Shown in pieces: positions 10,048 to 23,195 of a stretch of DNA of 64,000 bases; the first letter of the stretch is position 1; each line of letters starts with the position of its first letter. A model generated the notes under the pieces. That model ran no database searches. It had not been told where the DNA came from and worked only from the letters and a program-made list of their open reading frames with translations. The position numbers and the translations under genes were made by a program. The DNA comes from Kingdonia uniflora (taxonomy: Eukaryota > Streptophyta > Magnoliopsida > Ranunculales > Circaeasteraceae), in the NCBI GenBank assembly GCA_014058105.1, contig JACGCM010001272.1, positions 372,001-436,000 of the forward strand. The letters run 5' to 3'.

Positions 10048-13000
10048 TTAACTTGAAGGCCACAAGGAACTGAGTCTGGCAGCAAGCTTTGCAGATTTGT
10101 AATCCTCTCTAAGCTGAATAAACCTGGATGTATAGTCACCAGTTATGTAATGCCTCAGAATCTTTTATAAGTGCAATTAGTAAAAAGAAGGTTGCAACGA
10201 TCCAGTGGCATGTTTTTAATTGAAAAAAGGTTTCAATAGTAATATCTAGAGAATTTTGACATTTGGATTCAATGGCTAATATCTGTTTTATTTACTCATG
10301 TCAAAAACGGCACAAAACTAGGACCATTTTAGCAATTTGACCACAAGAGCAAATTGAAGTTATTTTACATCAGGACCCTCTTAGCATATTAACTATTCAT
10401 AGCATACTGAAAACTATATATTGGATATGCTCTAAGATAAAAATAAATAAATAAATAAATAGCATTTAATCAAACAATCATACCTTTGGGCATCTTTTCG
10501 GATACTAGGAGTTCCCTCAAACAAAGTGGAAAGGCTTTCAGGTGCAACAATAAAGACATTGGCCAAGCTGAAGCATAAAGGACAGTAAGTGAAGATTTTA
10601 GAAGTTAAATGCCAATAGAAAATCACAAGAAATAGTACAAGGATAGACAGTGGATATCCTGCTACTTACATTCCTAATACTTCGAATTTCTCATCGACAG
10701 ATGGAGCATTAAAGCTTCTAACAAATTCCCCATACTCAGTTATGTCACGCTTCAGCCGCAATCCACCACTGTAGAGGTGAACACAGATAAGAACAAAGAA
10801 TTGCTCAAAAGATCAGAATATATCCATGACTTACTTGAATTATATGTCCATTAACCTATACATCAAATACAGTGTTTTTATGCTGTTTTTATAAACTCAG
10901 AATGATACTATCATAACTGAGTCCCGTTAGATATAACGAAAAATTTGATATAGTCAGTATACAACATGATTGCTGAAATAAAGCATATTCAGGATTATGC
11001 TGTAATGTTGTAAATCCATGGTATCACTATAGGACATAACATATCATATGTTATGACTAAAGATACAAGGTAGGAACCGTGGACCGAAAACAAAAGTAAG
11101 ATAGTTGCATAATCCACAAACCAACATCATTAACCTCACTTATGGAAATGTATTCCAAATTCTGAATATCCAATTCCTACAACGACCAATTTTTGCTTCA
11201 AAGAATATTATTTTTTTCAAAGAGAAGTTTGGTGTCCAAGCAAGGTTTTCATAGGTGACACTAGAATACTGAAGAAAAAACAATATTTTCAAAGAACCAA
11301 GTGAACATGGAATTGAGAGTTAATTCAGGATTTTCTTTCCAGATTGAATTGGACGAGTAAATGTAGAACCAACGGAGGTCTGCCTTGAAATTGGGGACAA
11401 ATTTAGAAGCATGAGGGTATGGAAACAGTATGGATGTTCCAATTCAAGCAGCATGAAACAGACAAAAAACATAGATGAGTTACCTGGGGTTGAAAGTGTA
11501 CTTCTGCCAATGGTTAAGCAACCCTTTATGCAAACGATTTCCCTGAAATAACAAAGTTCATCTCATTTCACTAAAATATAAATTACAGACCATAAGCAAT
11601 AGCATAAAAAAGAAGAAAAAAGCATCAAGTACGACACAGACTCCAACAAGACCGCACATAACCTTTAGAAAAAACCTAACAATAAGTGATATTTGGAGCA
11701 TAAACCAGGAAAGGGAGTAGTAGGTCTATAAGCATTTGTAATTATGGCAGTCAAGTGTGAGATTGTGACTGTGATGAATGGCAATGATGGAAATATTCGC
11801 TTGAAGTCCGCAGAGATCATACCAATTCAGTCAGGAAAGCTTGTTTGTTTAGACCTTCCAGTGCAGTGAAAGCAACCTCAAGTACGCGAGAGAGGTACGC
11901 GACAACTCTGGTCATGAAAGAAGATAAATCTTATGATGTCCTCTATTTGAAATCTCATAACACCGGTCTGATATGGAACAATAACTTTACCTGGTGCAGG
12001 CATTTGTCGGCCTATGATCAGGAGCAATTCCATCATCCGGTGACCGATAATCTGTTGCTTTTTGTTCAGCAGATAGCAATCGTTCCACCTGCATAAAGGA
12101 TTATACCGGGGAAAACAAGATTAACTTAAATGAAAAGTATAGATAATCTCAGTTTTGACAACAGTCAGCAAGAACACATCTTTGAGCCAAATCTTCAAAG
12201 GCCTAAGTCCCAAAACTGACAAAGGGCCTGCCTGGCACTGCTTCAATATACCATAAGCTAGCCTATACGATTTTTAAGCACTTTCTGATAACTTTAAGCT
12301 GAAAAGTTAACTTGAGTGCTTGTAACAATGGGTCGAGCTGAATAATATAAGAAGCCCTTTGATACAGCTTCTATTATTTTATTTAGAAGTCAGCTTCAAT
12401 TAGTCCTAATGTTTACCCCTTTTGATGTGTATTTTCAAGATTCTATATAAATTTTGGATATCAAAGCAAAAGAAAAAACTAAGAAAAGACTTTAATACAA
12501 CATAAGTGTCAAAAACACTATAAATATAGCCTCTTAAAATTGAAACGATTGTTTCTTCTGTGGTTGCCCAAACCACTCAAGCAATACATTTTATGCGCTT
12601 TTTTGTAATATACGCTATAGGGAGACACTTATTACACCAATATCTCGATATCAACAAAAGATTAAGAATTTCTGTAGTCACGTTGGCAAATTCATCAGTA
12701 ATACAACCTTGGATCGTAAAGTATCTAAGAAAAATAATAATTAATCAACAATGAAATCAAAATATAGATTTTTTTCCGGTTGTAAATCCATCCAAGCTAA
12801 TTCATTTCCCTTTATTAGTCACACCCTATTTTCTTATTATCTTTTAATTTTGTTATAATGGTCAACCGAAGCTTATGTGCATAAGTTTTTGCAGCTAAAT
12901 CTAATATCGCATGGAAATTTCTTAAAGACAGACCTCAGCCATCACAGTTTCAATACATTGTTGAAGTCCTTTATAAGCAGCGCCTTCTGCACTGGACATA

Positions 13001-16000
13001 GCCGTTGCCATTTCTTCACAAGAAGCAGCATGGGCACCATCCACAGGTAGCAAGAGCCTAGAAATGGAGTTCGTAAAAAACTGCAGAAACAAGGAGTAGA
13101 CATAATTATCAAGCTTCATTCTCAGTGCCGTAACAGGCTAAATAAAATAAACATACTGTGTTCAGAGGTAATTTACTTGCTGCACTATAGCCACACTGCT
13201 CGCACAACGCTGCACAGCCACCATGAAAGATCTGAAACTGCTTTCACCAGCAGCAGCAGCGGCTTCCGCCTATAGATCATCAGTACAGAAGCATGAAGTG
13301 GAGTAACATAATGTACATATGAATGGAATCTTCATTTAGAAATGGAAGGAATGGAGGAGGAGAAGAAAAATACAGCAGAAGCAGCGGCAGCAGCAACCCT
13401 TCTACTAACACTTGTGCCCAGCACAAATCGCTCCCTCAGAGCTGCAGCTTCGTTTAGACTATCTCTCGTCCGCTCAAGCCCTTCTGTTATATATTGACTA
13501 ACCTGCAGTTCATGAAACCCTTAGTATAGGACACATAAATATTTTATCAATTAAAAATACCTTAATTATATCAAATCCAGAAACTTACTTCGTCAAGCAA
13601 GCAGGTAAACACTGCTTTTACATTTGTTGCAAGTGTTGCAGGCTGTACAAAAAAAAACCTTCAGAGTTAGTTGTCGTGAAGATAAGTAACTCAAAAAGCT
13701 AATTAAACAACAGGAGCGTTATGGTCTGGCTTTATCTAAGAAGTTATGAATGAAGTCCTGCGGGAGTCTTCATTACTTGATGATTTTTCTCCATTTTTGA
13801 ATTAATACATATGATCTGCCATTTTGAGGAAACAAAAAAACACTAATCTTAAGAATCAATTATGGGAGAAAACTGCATTAGAGTTCATTATAGGAACTCT
13901 CATTTAAAACCTATGTAACAACGACACTTCACTTTAATAAAATAAAACGTGTTTGACACCCCGACACTGGGACAGACGTGTCCAACACTATTTGAAGGGT
14001 ACATAACAAAATTTTGCCGTCTCCGGCACCCCGTACCTGTGTCAGACACCGACACCCGTATCCGTGTCGTTGTTACCTAGTTTAAAACTTTAGGCTCCGG
14101 TTTTGTAACACCCCGGCTGAACGGTACTGGAGAGGCGCCTAGCCCAATAGCGGTGATGGTTGCACCAGTGGCTTAGTCCCACATCGCTTAAGATCCTGCC
14201 AGGTGTATAGTCCTTAAATTAAGATCTCACTCTACATGTCTAGCGTCTACCGAGGCCTTTTCTTAGGAAGAAAAATTTCACACTGTTGGAGATCCGCAGT
14301 GGTTAAGTGGGGACAATATCAATACATGTAGTGTGGGGCCGTGACAAAAAGGTATTCAGAGACGGGGACGGTTCGATCTTAAAGGTGGGGGGTCTGACTA
14401 GGATGTACTGGAAAGGCGCTAGCCCAATAACGGTGATGGTTGCACTAGTGGCTTAGTCCCACATCGCTTAAGATCCTGCCATGTGTATGCCTTAAGTTAA
14501 GATCTCACTCTACATGTCACCGATGCCTTTTCTTAGGAAGAAAAATCCCACACTGCTAGAGATATGCAATTGTTAAGTGGGGACAATATCGATACGTGAG
14601 TGGGGCCGTGACAGGTTTCTTACAGAGAAGGATGGCATGAGTATGTTTTACATTGTAAATAATCGATTACTTGCATTTGTTAACTCAATTTGGCCAGTAG
14701 GTTGCTTCCCGGGTAATTGATGGATATAATAACACCAAGAGAATTTAATCTACAGTAGCATTTTTGTCTTCTTCTAATACTGCTATAATGTTAAACACTT
14801 CTTTATGTCATCTAATAAAATTTCAGCCATTAAGTACAAGCTAACTCATTTACTTAATGGGCCACTATCTTATGCTAAAAAGAAGTTTATTAGTTTCGGG
14901 GAATTGCTTATAATAATTAATAATCCATTATCCAAATATAATCAAAATAGTTCACTATAAAATATGAGATGATTTTTAAATGTCGCATAACATCCAAATA
15001 CATGGGGTTTTGTGTCACAGTTTATTAGAGTTGTTGGTGCAAGTAGATTATATCAATGTTCATTAACATTGAATTAGCATCCGTGTGGAAAATCTATGGA
15101 TTTCTAAATAAATATAGAACTTCATCGGAGGTAACCGAATCTGGAGAAAATAAAATGTTCGTAAATAACTGTAAATACTTCATGAACTTGTCAACTGGGA
15201 TTGAAATGCAGTGACTGATTATTTCTACAAATAATACACAAACTTTTCAACTAGGTCTGAATGCAGGAACTGACACTAGCTAAATACAGATTGGCAACAT
15301 TTACCTGAGAAGAAAACAAAGTACATCTCGAAATTGCCTCTTCGTTCCAGCGAACAAACTCTGTTACTACAGTAACAGATATCTGCTGGTGTGAAGACTG
15401 TACTGAAGTTCCTTTTGAACGTCCAATTGTCCCAGTTGATTCAGATTGTTGCTGACCTTCTGCACGCAACTCTTCCATCTGTGAAAAATTTCAGAATACT
15501 TAATAAATTTAATGCATGTGTGACTTAAACCCACAAATCCCAGCCCAAGGGGGAGCTCTAAAAGTAATTTAAGAAAAAGAGAAATTTGAAAACCTTCGCC
15601 TGATAGAGCTGTTTAAGAGAGGCTTGCTCATGCTCAGGATACTCGTCTATATGAGCAAGAAACAGAGATTCTGTGAGGCCTGAACCAGCAGAAATAACAC
15701 ACTCTTAGAGATTGAAATAAATGACTTTTTTTCAAGTAATCTAAATCAAAAGTATGTCTAGCCTTTACCTTCAACATCCAAATCACCGCATCCAACAGCT
15801 CTCAAGTCTCTAGCCAGCTCCTGTGTCTTCTCATATGCCAATGCTAGAACTCTAAGATACTGAAATTCACATAAATACAATAAGAAGAACGTTTAAAGAA
15901 TATTCAAAGCGAATCTGGGTATGGAAATTAAGCTAAATATTAATTCTACTCACTAATAAAAGCCCGCCTTGTTCGACAGGAGGTAAATTCACAAGAGATG

Positions 16001-19000
16001 GCTTCACTAGAAGCTTATCCAAAAGAGCTGTTACGCGTTGCTCCAAAACTCGCTGTATGAGACCAAATTATATATGATACTACTGAAATCAATCACCAAT
16101 TCGTAAATATCATATGTGCCACGAGTGAACAAATAGACTAATTCCCAGGATACCTGCACCAGGATTGACATGACATCGTTGGGAGAAGGAAATACAGCCA
16201 TTATCGTGGCAGCTTCTTTTCGCACAGTATCTGCAAACCAAACAATACAAGAATATGATAATCCATTTAAGATCATGAACTCCAACAACAAATTAATGAG
16301 ATCCTTCAAACCTGTGATCTCTTTATACAATGAAGAAAGTCCACGCGCAACATCGCTAGGACTAGCTTGTGAACCCTGATCACCAAGAACCAATCTAGTG
16401 TCTGCATTCATTACCTCAACGTCCATAAACATTGGCCGAGTTCTCACATAATGCTGCATGGCACTCGTACCCCTGTTGAACTGCATGTGCAAAAAGAAAC
16501 AAAGCTTAACAAATACATCTAATGTTTAATTTCCACTTAAATGTGTAGGTGTTTTAGTTTGGTAGATCTCCACAACTTTGAGGAAATAGTGGAGGGGGTG
16601 GTGCTTGCCAGATTCTCCAATAAGCGACACTCTACTGTTTTTGTGCTGTAGAGGTCATATATTTATCAGGTTCTTAAACTTGTACCACCATTATCAATCA
16701 TATAAAAGAACTTAATAATTTCTATCTTCATTTATGAGCGGCTAAGAACGAGGCCAATTGACCCTAACTTAAACCCTTTTTTCCCAGTAGTACATAATAG
16801 AGCTTAGGAGCTCACTCATTATCCTACATCAAGCAGACAGTTCTTAAGCATGCCAATATTACCTGTGACAATATTTTAGCACACTCTGACATTGTGGATA
16901 GTTCACGTCTTTGTGATGCTGCGTCAAACCGAGCCAATAATCTATTCTCCAATTCTGAACATGAGAGAAATCATACAATTGAAGCATGTCATCTAGAAGA
17001 ATGACAGGAAAAAGATACAAGTGTATGACCGTCAACTAACCATTACAATAGTCTTGAAGATTCGCAACTGCAACTTCTAAACCTCGGCTTGCAGTTGCAT
17101 TTCCCGTGACGGATGGGACAGAAATGCTATGTCTCCCTATATCCTCTTCAGCAAAAGCTCCTAAAATTGAAGTAATAATACAATAATGCCGAGTTGTTCA
17201 TCTATATATTCTAAAATGATTTTACAGTTTATATCAGATAATAACTCCAAATATTTTCATACCATTTAAGTTAATATTTGGGGCATATATAGTAAAACAC
17301 ATATTATGCGATCGACAAATCCTATTAGTTTACAGCAATTTTAGTCAGCTCTTCTTTTTCACGTGCGTAAGAAAAATATTTTGAACATATTAAATGATTA
17401 GAATGTTTCCATAGTTGCATAATGAACTTTATTTTACTTTATTTTGTACTTTTTTCACACCTTTTCCGTTCGAGAAGCATCAAGTAATTATAAGTGAAGG
17501 AAAATACAATATGTATCCATGACTTTATATTATTTAGCACCTTTAAGCCTTCTTTAATGTTGGCATACAAGGCTCAAAAATAAAATGTTGGCATCCCAAG
17601 AGGGGGATACCAGCGAGAGGCAAGTAATCATGACTTTTGTTACTTAAAACCATCAACTGGAGCAGTTGGTCTGAGAGAAATAGAAGCACTTTTAGATGTG
17701 TAGAGTTTGATTTACCACACCGTCATTTGGTGGCTTATAAGAAAAACACCTCATTTTGCAGGTTGAAGTCTTCTATTTCATTGAGAGCGATACTAGACGA
17801 TATCAGGGGCTCAGATTTGCAGACAAGGCCTTTGGATAGAATTCCATCATGATGGAACACTGAACTTTTAGTGGATGGAAGGTTGTGTGCCTTTTAGTTA
17901 TCTGGTTCTTCTATTCTCTTCTCTATTTTCCCTCAAGACTGCTCGTACTCTTCTAATTTTGTTTTTTTTTTTTTTTTTTCTTCTTCTTGAAAAGACTATT
18001 TTACTAATGAAATACCGTTATCATTTATTACAAGGAAACTGTCAACTGAAGAAAAAAAAATATCAAAAAAAGAGAATCCCAGTTCATTAGTAAGAGAACA
18101 AAATGCCAACTTACGCAATTTTTGTGCAACTGAAGCAGCCTCGGCAACACGGCTATCATCAGAAAAAAGAGGTGAAAGTTCTATTAGGTCCCCCGGACTG
18201 CTATTGAACTCCATCAAGTACTGCAAGGATTAAAATTAAACCCCACAGTCGTTGATAATTTATTAAGCAATAAAAAGCGAGACTAGAAATATGATATATA
18301 GATTCGTCACAACCTTTATGAGCTCTATCGTTTGACTAGCAGTTTCTCTTTGAGCATCCGCACTCTGATAAGTAATAAAGCAAATTAAACATTCAGAATA
18401 TGTACTAAATCTATTTATTGCAATCAAATATCAAATATAAGAAGCTTGGTAACCATAATTACAAACATGTACGCAACCTGTAGATGATCACCAATTTTTG
18501 CAGCTGTCTGTCCAACACTTGAGATACGGGAATCCAGCCTGGCAAAGCTATCAAATAGACCATCTACACCTTTCTCAAGCTAAAAAAGGCACAATATGTA
18601 AATAGTAATCAAGATTGTAGTTGATTCGATTATGATATTCTTATATGAGCAGACTACAGCATTTAATATGATATAAATAGTGATTAAAAACTGTAATTTT
18701 AAATAGGTGGGAGACAGTGCTATTAATGTTGTTCTCTTTCAAATAGATCCTAGGAAGTATGTGATGGGGTTTTAATTTGACACCAGAAGAGACAGCGCAA
18801 GGCACCAACAAAATAATCAGATTCCACGAAGTTAAAACCTAATTGATCTCTTGAATTTACAAGAGAAAATTAATAAAACTAAGGATTTTCTTTTGATTTT
18901 ATTAGTAATTGGTTTACTTACACTGCCTTGAGTTAAAACTCTAAATATAAGGGATATTCCTTGTTCCAAAAAAAAAAAACCAAAATGGAATTATTCTGAC

Positions 19001-19906
19001 ATAAAAGTCCCAATTCTAACTATTACTAATATTCGAATTAATAAGAAATAGAAATTAAGAGTAGCAGAAATTCTAATTGAACTCAGATTTCCAACAATTG
19101 TAACATAATAAAATATGAATTTCGGGGTTTCTTTGTTGTCTGAAGTGTTAAAAGTAGAGAATAATCATGAGAAGCAGCTTGTAAGATATGTGAGACTTTT
19201 TGAAAGAGAATAAGTTTTTTGAGTAGCTGTAAAAACTTATTGAGTAAGTTGTTGATTTATATTTTCTCCTTTGAGGCTTTTATCAATGGAAATTCTTCAC
19301 ATACAAAAATTCTAAGATTAGTGCGAACCTCTGAGAGTGTCTTGCGATGCTTAGAATCTTGAACAGAAACCTCCTTCTTGAGATTGTGCAGTCTCCCATC
19401 AACCTTCAACCCAATAGGAAAAAAAGCAAAAAATTGCCTTACTAAACAGTATTCAGTTAGTACATCAGGTCATTATCTGAGACGCACCGAAATATACCTG
19501 TTGCCGAAGATCAGTCAACTCCCTGCAAGAGTCTTTGAACAAAGAAAGAAGAGCGTCTACTTCCGGAAATAACGGACTTGAGAGTCCTTGCGATGCTTTT
19601 ATAACATCAGATGGAACTCGCCTATGTCCATTAGAGAACCCCTCATTTCCACCGATCCCACCCTCTGATGACTCCGTGTCTTCTTCATGAAATGATGGGA
19701 GGAGCTCATTTACCAAGTTACCAAACAATGCATCAAAAGAAAAATCACCCTACAAAAAAAAAAACACAATTACCACGAAATTCTGAAACTAAAAGAGAGA
19801 GAGCTATTGCAGTACGTTATACCTTGAAATCCTCGATGTCAAGGATCATTGGGAGGGAGCTGAGAGATGATTTATCGCCTTTGGTTCCATCTCTAGTCTC
19901 CTTCAT
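10048..19906 (-). CDS. SEC10: Exocyst complex component SEC10, 24 coding exons, apparently intact
   Basis: SEC10 is one of eight exocyst subunits, which tether Golgi-derived vesicles to the plasma membrane before fusion. Exons on the minus strand, 5' to 3', are: 19823-19906, 19498-19749, 19329-19403, 18478-18579, 18314-18364, 18115-18220, 17041-17160, 16863-16954, 16312-16480, 16154-16230, 15954-16052, 15769-15859, 15594-15679, 15305-15478, 13589-13642, 13374-13502, ~13178-13269, 12934-13080, 11991-12088, 11823-11907, 11484-11542, 10670-10768, 10484-10567 and 10048-10123. All introns read as GT-AG and the phases join to one frame of about 833 residues, close to plant SEC10. Recognised blocks include [19 protein letters not shown] near the N-terminus, [20 protein letters not shown], an Ala-rich stretch, and [20 protein letters not shown] at the end. 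The start ATG sits directly at an intron acceptor, implying an upstream leader exon. Introns carry a MITE and a TRIM (13.9-14.6 kb). Confidence 0.95.
10438..10461. repeat. AAAT microsatellite in a SEC10 intron
   Basis: Five to six AAAT units lie just downstream (in gene orientation) of the donor of the penultimate SEC10 exon. Confidence 0.75.
13911..14080. mobile_element. 170-bp MITE with perfect 8-bp target duplication (SEC10 intron)
   Basis: The left end CTATGTAACAACGACAC is the inverted match of the right end GTGTCGTTGTTACCTAG. The octamer TTTAAAAC flanks both sides (13903-13910 and 14081-14088). The interior is rich in GACACCCG/GTGTC words that can fold. An 8-bp duplication points to a hAT-type transposase acting in trans. 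It lies in the long intron between SEC10 coding exons 14 and 15. Confidence 0.88.
14104..14346. repeat. TRIM left LTR
   Basis: A 243-bp repeat bounded by TG and CA. It shares long stretches with 14391-14613, including the segment GTGGCTTAGTCCCACATCGC. Confidence 0.85.
14391..14613. repeat. TRIM right LTR
   Basis: It is slightly shorter than the left copy. It lacks the clean TGTAACACC start, and small deletions have removed a few bases after CACATCG and near CTACATGTC. Confidence 0.8.
17962..17980. repeat. Poly-T tract in a SEC10 intron
   Basis: A run of about 18 T followed by CTTCTTCTTG. A neighbouring poly-A stretch at ~18050-18070 suggests slippage or an old retroposed tail. No insertion body could be defined. 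Confidence 0.6.
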
Positions 19907-20004
19907 CTACAATTTAGCAACGACCAAATTAGACAATCTAAATCAGAACAATACAGATCTAAGTACGCAACAGATCCTGTAAAAGTACACATTCTAATTT
20001 CAGG

Positions 20005-22568
20005 TGCTTATTTTTAACTGTAACCGAGACCTCAGTCAAAACTATATCAATGAATCCATCCCTAAAAATTGGCCTTCACTACCTCACACCTTTCAAGGTA
20101 TTCTGGCAAACAACGTTGTAGGAACGATACCTGCGGAAATCAGTGGCATTGCTACCCTTGAGGAGCTGGTATTGGTGTATAATGATATCGGAGGAGCGCT
20201 TTCTCCGGAGCTTGGAAAATTGAGTAGATTCAGAAGATTCCTTGGTTCTGCGAACAACTTTGCGGGGGCATTGCCCTAACATTGGGTGATCTGAAGAATT
20301 TATCAGAATTTAGGATAGATGGGAATCACATTTCACTGGAACTGGACCAAGATTACCAGGCTGGATATGCAAGGCATGTCCATGGAGAAGACTTTACCTT
20401 CTATTAAGTCCTCCTTGAGAAACATAACCGAACTGAGAGTGCCGGACTTGAATGGACCAATAATAACCTTCCAAAATTTTAGCAAATCAACAGAACTAAT
20501 TTCAAGGACGTACTCAGTTAGACAATTACTGGTCCAATCCCAGTAATTGAGACAAATGATAAAAAAACATTAAAAAGAGAGACCTGACTTCGATCAATTT
20601 AATGGTAATATACCAGGAAACTTTTAGGGGTCGTCAAATCTACAGTTCATGTATCTCACCAACATTTCATTGACTGGAGAAGTGCCCGCATGGGTATCGG
20701 AGACAAGTTTTAACTTTGACATATCTTACAACAATTTTACAGGGTCTCCTCAATCCAGTTGCCAAGAGAAGAGCGTGAATAAAATATTCAGTTATCGGTT
20801 AGATGCAAAATTGCAAACATAAATGCTCGGTGCTTGAAGAAGGATCTGCCTTTCCCCAAGAAAGCCAGTAATTATAACATTTTCACTAATTGTGGAGGCT
20901 CAAAGTTTTCAATCAATGAGGAGAATTATAAACAGGACATAGATCTGATGGGCCAATCAGCTTCTACTGATAAATAGGCTTGTAGCAGTACAGGGGACTT
21001 TTTAAGGCAACGACAAAGCTCTCTTCACAGCACGAGCAAATCAAAACACAAGTGAAAGCATTTACTCAACAGCTGCGATTCTCCTTTATCACTCTAGTAC
21101 TTTGGACGCTGCTTACAACGTGGCACTTATACAGTAAAGCTTCAATTCGCTGAAATAATGCTTTTCGATATTCCGACAGACAGAATTCTTGAAAGGCGCA
21201 TATTCGACGTAGCGATCCAAGATAAAGCAGTCTTGAAGGATTTTTGTATTGCTAAGCGGCTGGAGGAACTGGAAAGGAGATCATCAAAGAAAATAATGCT
21301 ACTGTTGAAGCGCTTTGGAGATTCATTTATACTGGATGGGAAAAATAAACTAAACACCATTCAGCTGTCACTATTACACCAATCTTTGATCCTCACACTG
21401 GAGGGATAACGCTATTGTCAGCGTTGTACTTGCTTTTGTTGTAGAAATTCTATCGGTTACAGGAATCATTTGGAAATTTTTGAGAAAGAAACACTTGGAG
21501 CAAGATCTTAGAAGAAGACTTGAACATCATAAGGGTTACGGTAGTTTAAGGCAGATTAAAGCTGCAACGACTGATTTTAACCCTGCAAATCAGATAGATA
21601 AAGGTGGGCTTGACCCCGTTTATAAGGGTATTCTGTCAGTCTGTCACATGGTTCAATAATTGCCGTCAAGCAACTCTCTGCCAAATCAAAGCTAGGAAAT
21701 CAGTAATTTCTAAAATGAAATAGGCATGGCTTTAGCCTTTAGAACACCCAAATCTAGTGAAAATTGTTAGATGTTGCTTTGTAGGAAATGAGTCGTTAAT
21801 TTACGAATATTTGGAGGATTAAAGCCTTTCCCGTGCATTATTTGGTTGTGAAGAGCAATGACAGAACTTGAACTAGCCAACAAGAAGTAGGATTTGCATG
21901 GACATAGCAAGAGGTTTAGCGTACCTTCATGAGGAGTCGAGGATAAATGTGCTGCCCAGTAAAGATCTCAATGCTAAAATATCAGACTTAGGTTTGGCTA
22001 AACTAGATGTGGAGGAGAACCCCGCATCAGCACCCAAATCGCTGGAACTGTAGGTTATATGGTTCCAGAAGACTCCCTGAGAATAAATTAAGGGAAGGGA
22101 ACAAGCCAGTAGACATATCTCTTCAGAAATGGATATCCAAGAATACTATGCGTTTTTCCCCTGTAATTTCCCCCATCCTCTTGTTAATTTGTGCATAGCT
22201 GACACTAACAGCAAGAGTTATCTTAGATTGAAATTTTTTTTGTACATGGAATAAATTCTGGAGGGGATCTGCCTCAACCCCAGCTTACCTCTAAAAAAGA
22301 AAAGAGTACTCCCTGAGGGGTTACTTAACTGATAACAGAGACATTTATAACTTCGGAGTTGTAAATACAAATAACAGGTCAAAGGAGGAGTTTGTTTATC
22401 TTCTTGATTAGGCTTATGTCTTATACAAGCAAGGTAATCTCCTAACATTGGTCGACCCAACTTTCATAAAATACTCGGGAAAAAAAGCAATAAGAATGCT
22501 GCACTTAAATCTCATGTGCACCAACCCGTGTTCTACTCTTGAACGAAGCATGTTTGTAGTGGTGAGGA
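20005..22568 (+). pseudogene. LRR-malectin receptor-like kinase (LRR-VIII type) pseudogene
   Basis: The order of remnants matches LRR-VIII-2 receptor kinases. LRRs cover 20005-20560 (SGIATLEELVLVYND, GKLSRFRRFL). A malectin domain covers ~20870-21400 (NCGGSKFSINEENYK, TYTVKLQFAEIM). A transmembrane and juxtamembrane part covers ~21410-21560. Kinase pieces run from 21560 to 22568 ([54 protein letters not shown]). Lesions include an early stop after AGALP, many shifts, and a precise loss of the HRDIK catalytic loop between EESRI and NVL (~21935-21960). DFG also reads DLG. No signal peptide is present, and the 5' end is cut at ~20005, just upstream of SEC10 exon 1. It lies in the inferred SEC10 leader intron, antisense to SEC10. 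Confidence 0.9.
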
Positions 22569-23000
22569 TAGCGGCGAAATTCTACTACAATCACCACTTA
22601 TTAATCGCCGCACACAAAGCGGCAAGGCTAGGATTAAGGCATTTTAGAAACTTTCGCACGATAGTCATACACAGTTTCTCTTCGGATGGTCCTATTGAGT
22701 GTCCGTGGACCAATGCATCGGTTTCTCTCCCTAGCAAAGTTTTGACTGCTCTATATAACATCGACATAAATTCAAACACAGAGTTCTCCAAATAAAGTGA
22801 ATTTTACTCTAGAATTACAATCAAATCAACAGAATTACAGAAATAACACACAAAACACCTATAAACTTCGGCTAAAACAAACAAAATCATACCACAATTC
22901 AACTAGTTTCCTCCAATTCCGTCAAATCAACAATCTAGATACGAACCTAAATAAGATAATCAACACAATAACATACAATCTAACCTCAGAAACCAAAGAA
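22569..23000. other. Unassigned sequence between kinase remnant and SEC10 leader exon
   Basis: The first ~200 bases are richer in CG dinucleotides than their surroundings. They hold a 66-codon minus-strand frame that I do not recognise. The rest is AT-rich and intron-like. I see no clear gene. Confidence 0.4.
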
Positions 23001-23004
23001 ATGA

Positions 23005-23195
23005 GGTTTACCTCTTTGTTAGATTGAGAGAATGAGATAATTTTAGTCGAGTAACCTCTGAAACTTCACTTCTCTTTCCCGATTTGTTCTTCGATTCGAT
23101 CGATCGATCAAAGTTAAAACCCTAAGAGAGAGACAGAGTGGTTGATCGAAGCAAAAAAAACACGAGAGAGAGAGAGAGAGAGAGATCAAGGCGAA
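23005..23195 (-). other. Inferred SEC10 5' leader exon (non-coding)
   Basis: On the minus strand, a GA/CT-rich, ATG-free stretch with TTAGGGTTTTAA and repeated GATC words ends in a good donor (AAAGAG|GTAAACC, about 23005). The SEC10 start codon at 19906 follows an acceptor (TTGTAG) directly, so an upstream non-coding exon is required, and this is the best candidate. It would give a leader intron of about 3.1 kb that contains the receptor kinase pseudogene. A transcript would settle it. Confidence 0.5.
23164..23185. repeat. GA microsatellite in the SEC10/SEC63 intergenic region
   Basis: About ten GA units at the presumed transcription start side of SEC10. GA/CT repeats are frequent in plant core promoters and leaders. 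Confidence 0.85.

Larger units (their letters stand above)
14104..14613. mobile_element. TRIM (terminal-repeat retrotransposon in miniature), complete, 510 bp
   Basis: Two similar ~220-243-bp terminal repeats flank ~45 bases of internal DNA. The first repeat starts TGTAACACC and ends GTGACA. The second, with a diverged or shortened start, ends GTGACA at 14613. A perfect 5-bp duplication GGTTT lies at 14099-14103 and 14614-14618. The internal part starts with GGTATTCAGAG, a degenerate initiator-Met tRNA primer-binding site, and ends with an AAAGGTGGGGGG polypurine tract. The repeats carry the TCCCACATCG word common in plant TRIMs. It sits only 15 bases from the MITE above. Confidence 0.9.

Noticed and set aside
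12225..12420. hAT-MITE-like start (GGGCCTGCCTGGCACTGCTTC) in a SEC10 intron
   Set aside because: I could not find a convincing inverted right end or target duplication. GAAGCCCTTTGATACAGC is only a weak partner. It may be an old remnant but is not supported.
22591..22791. 66-codon minus-strand frame upstream of the SEC10 body
   Set aside because: No family is recognised, it lies in the inferred leader intron, and it has no splice or start context.
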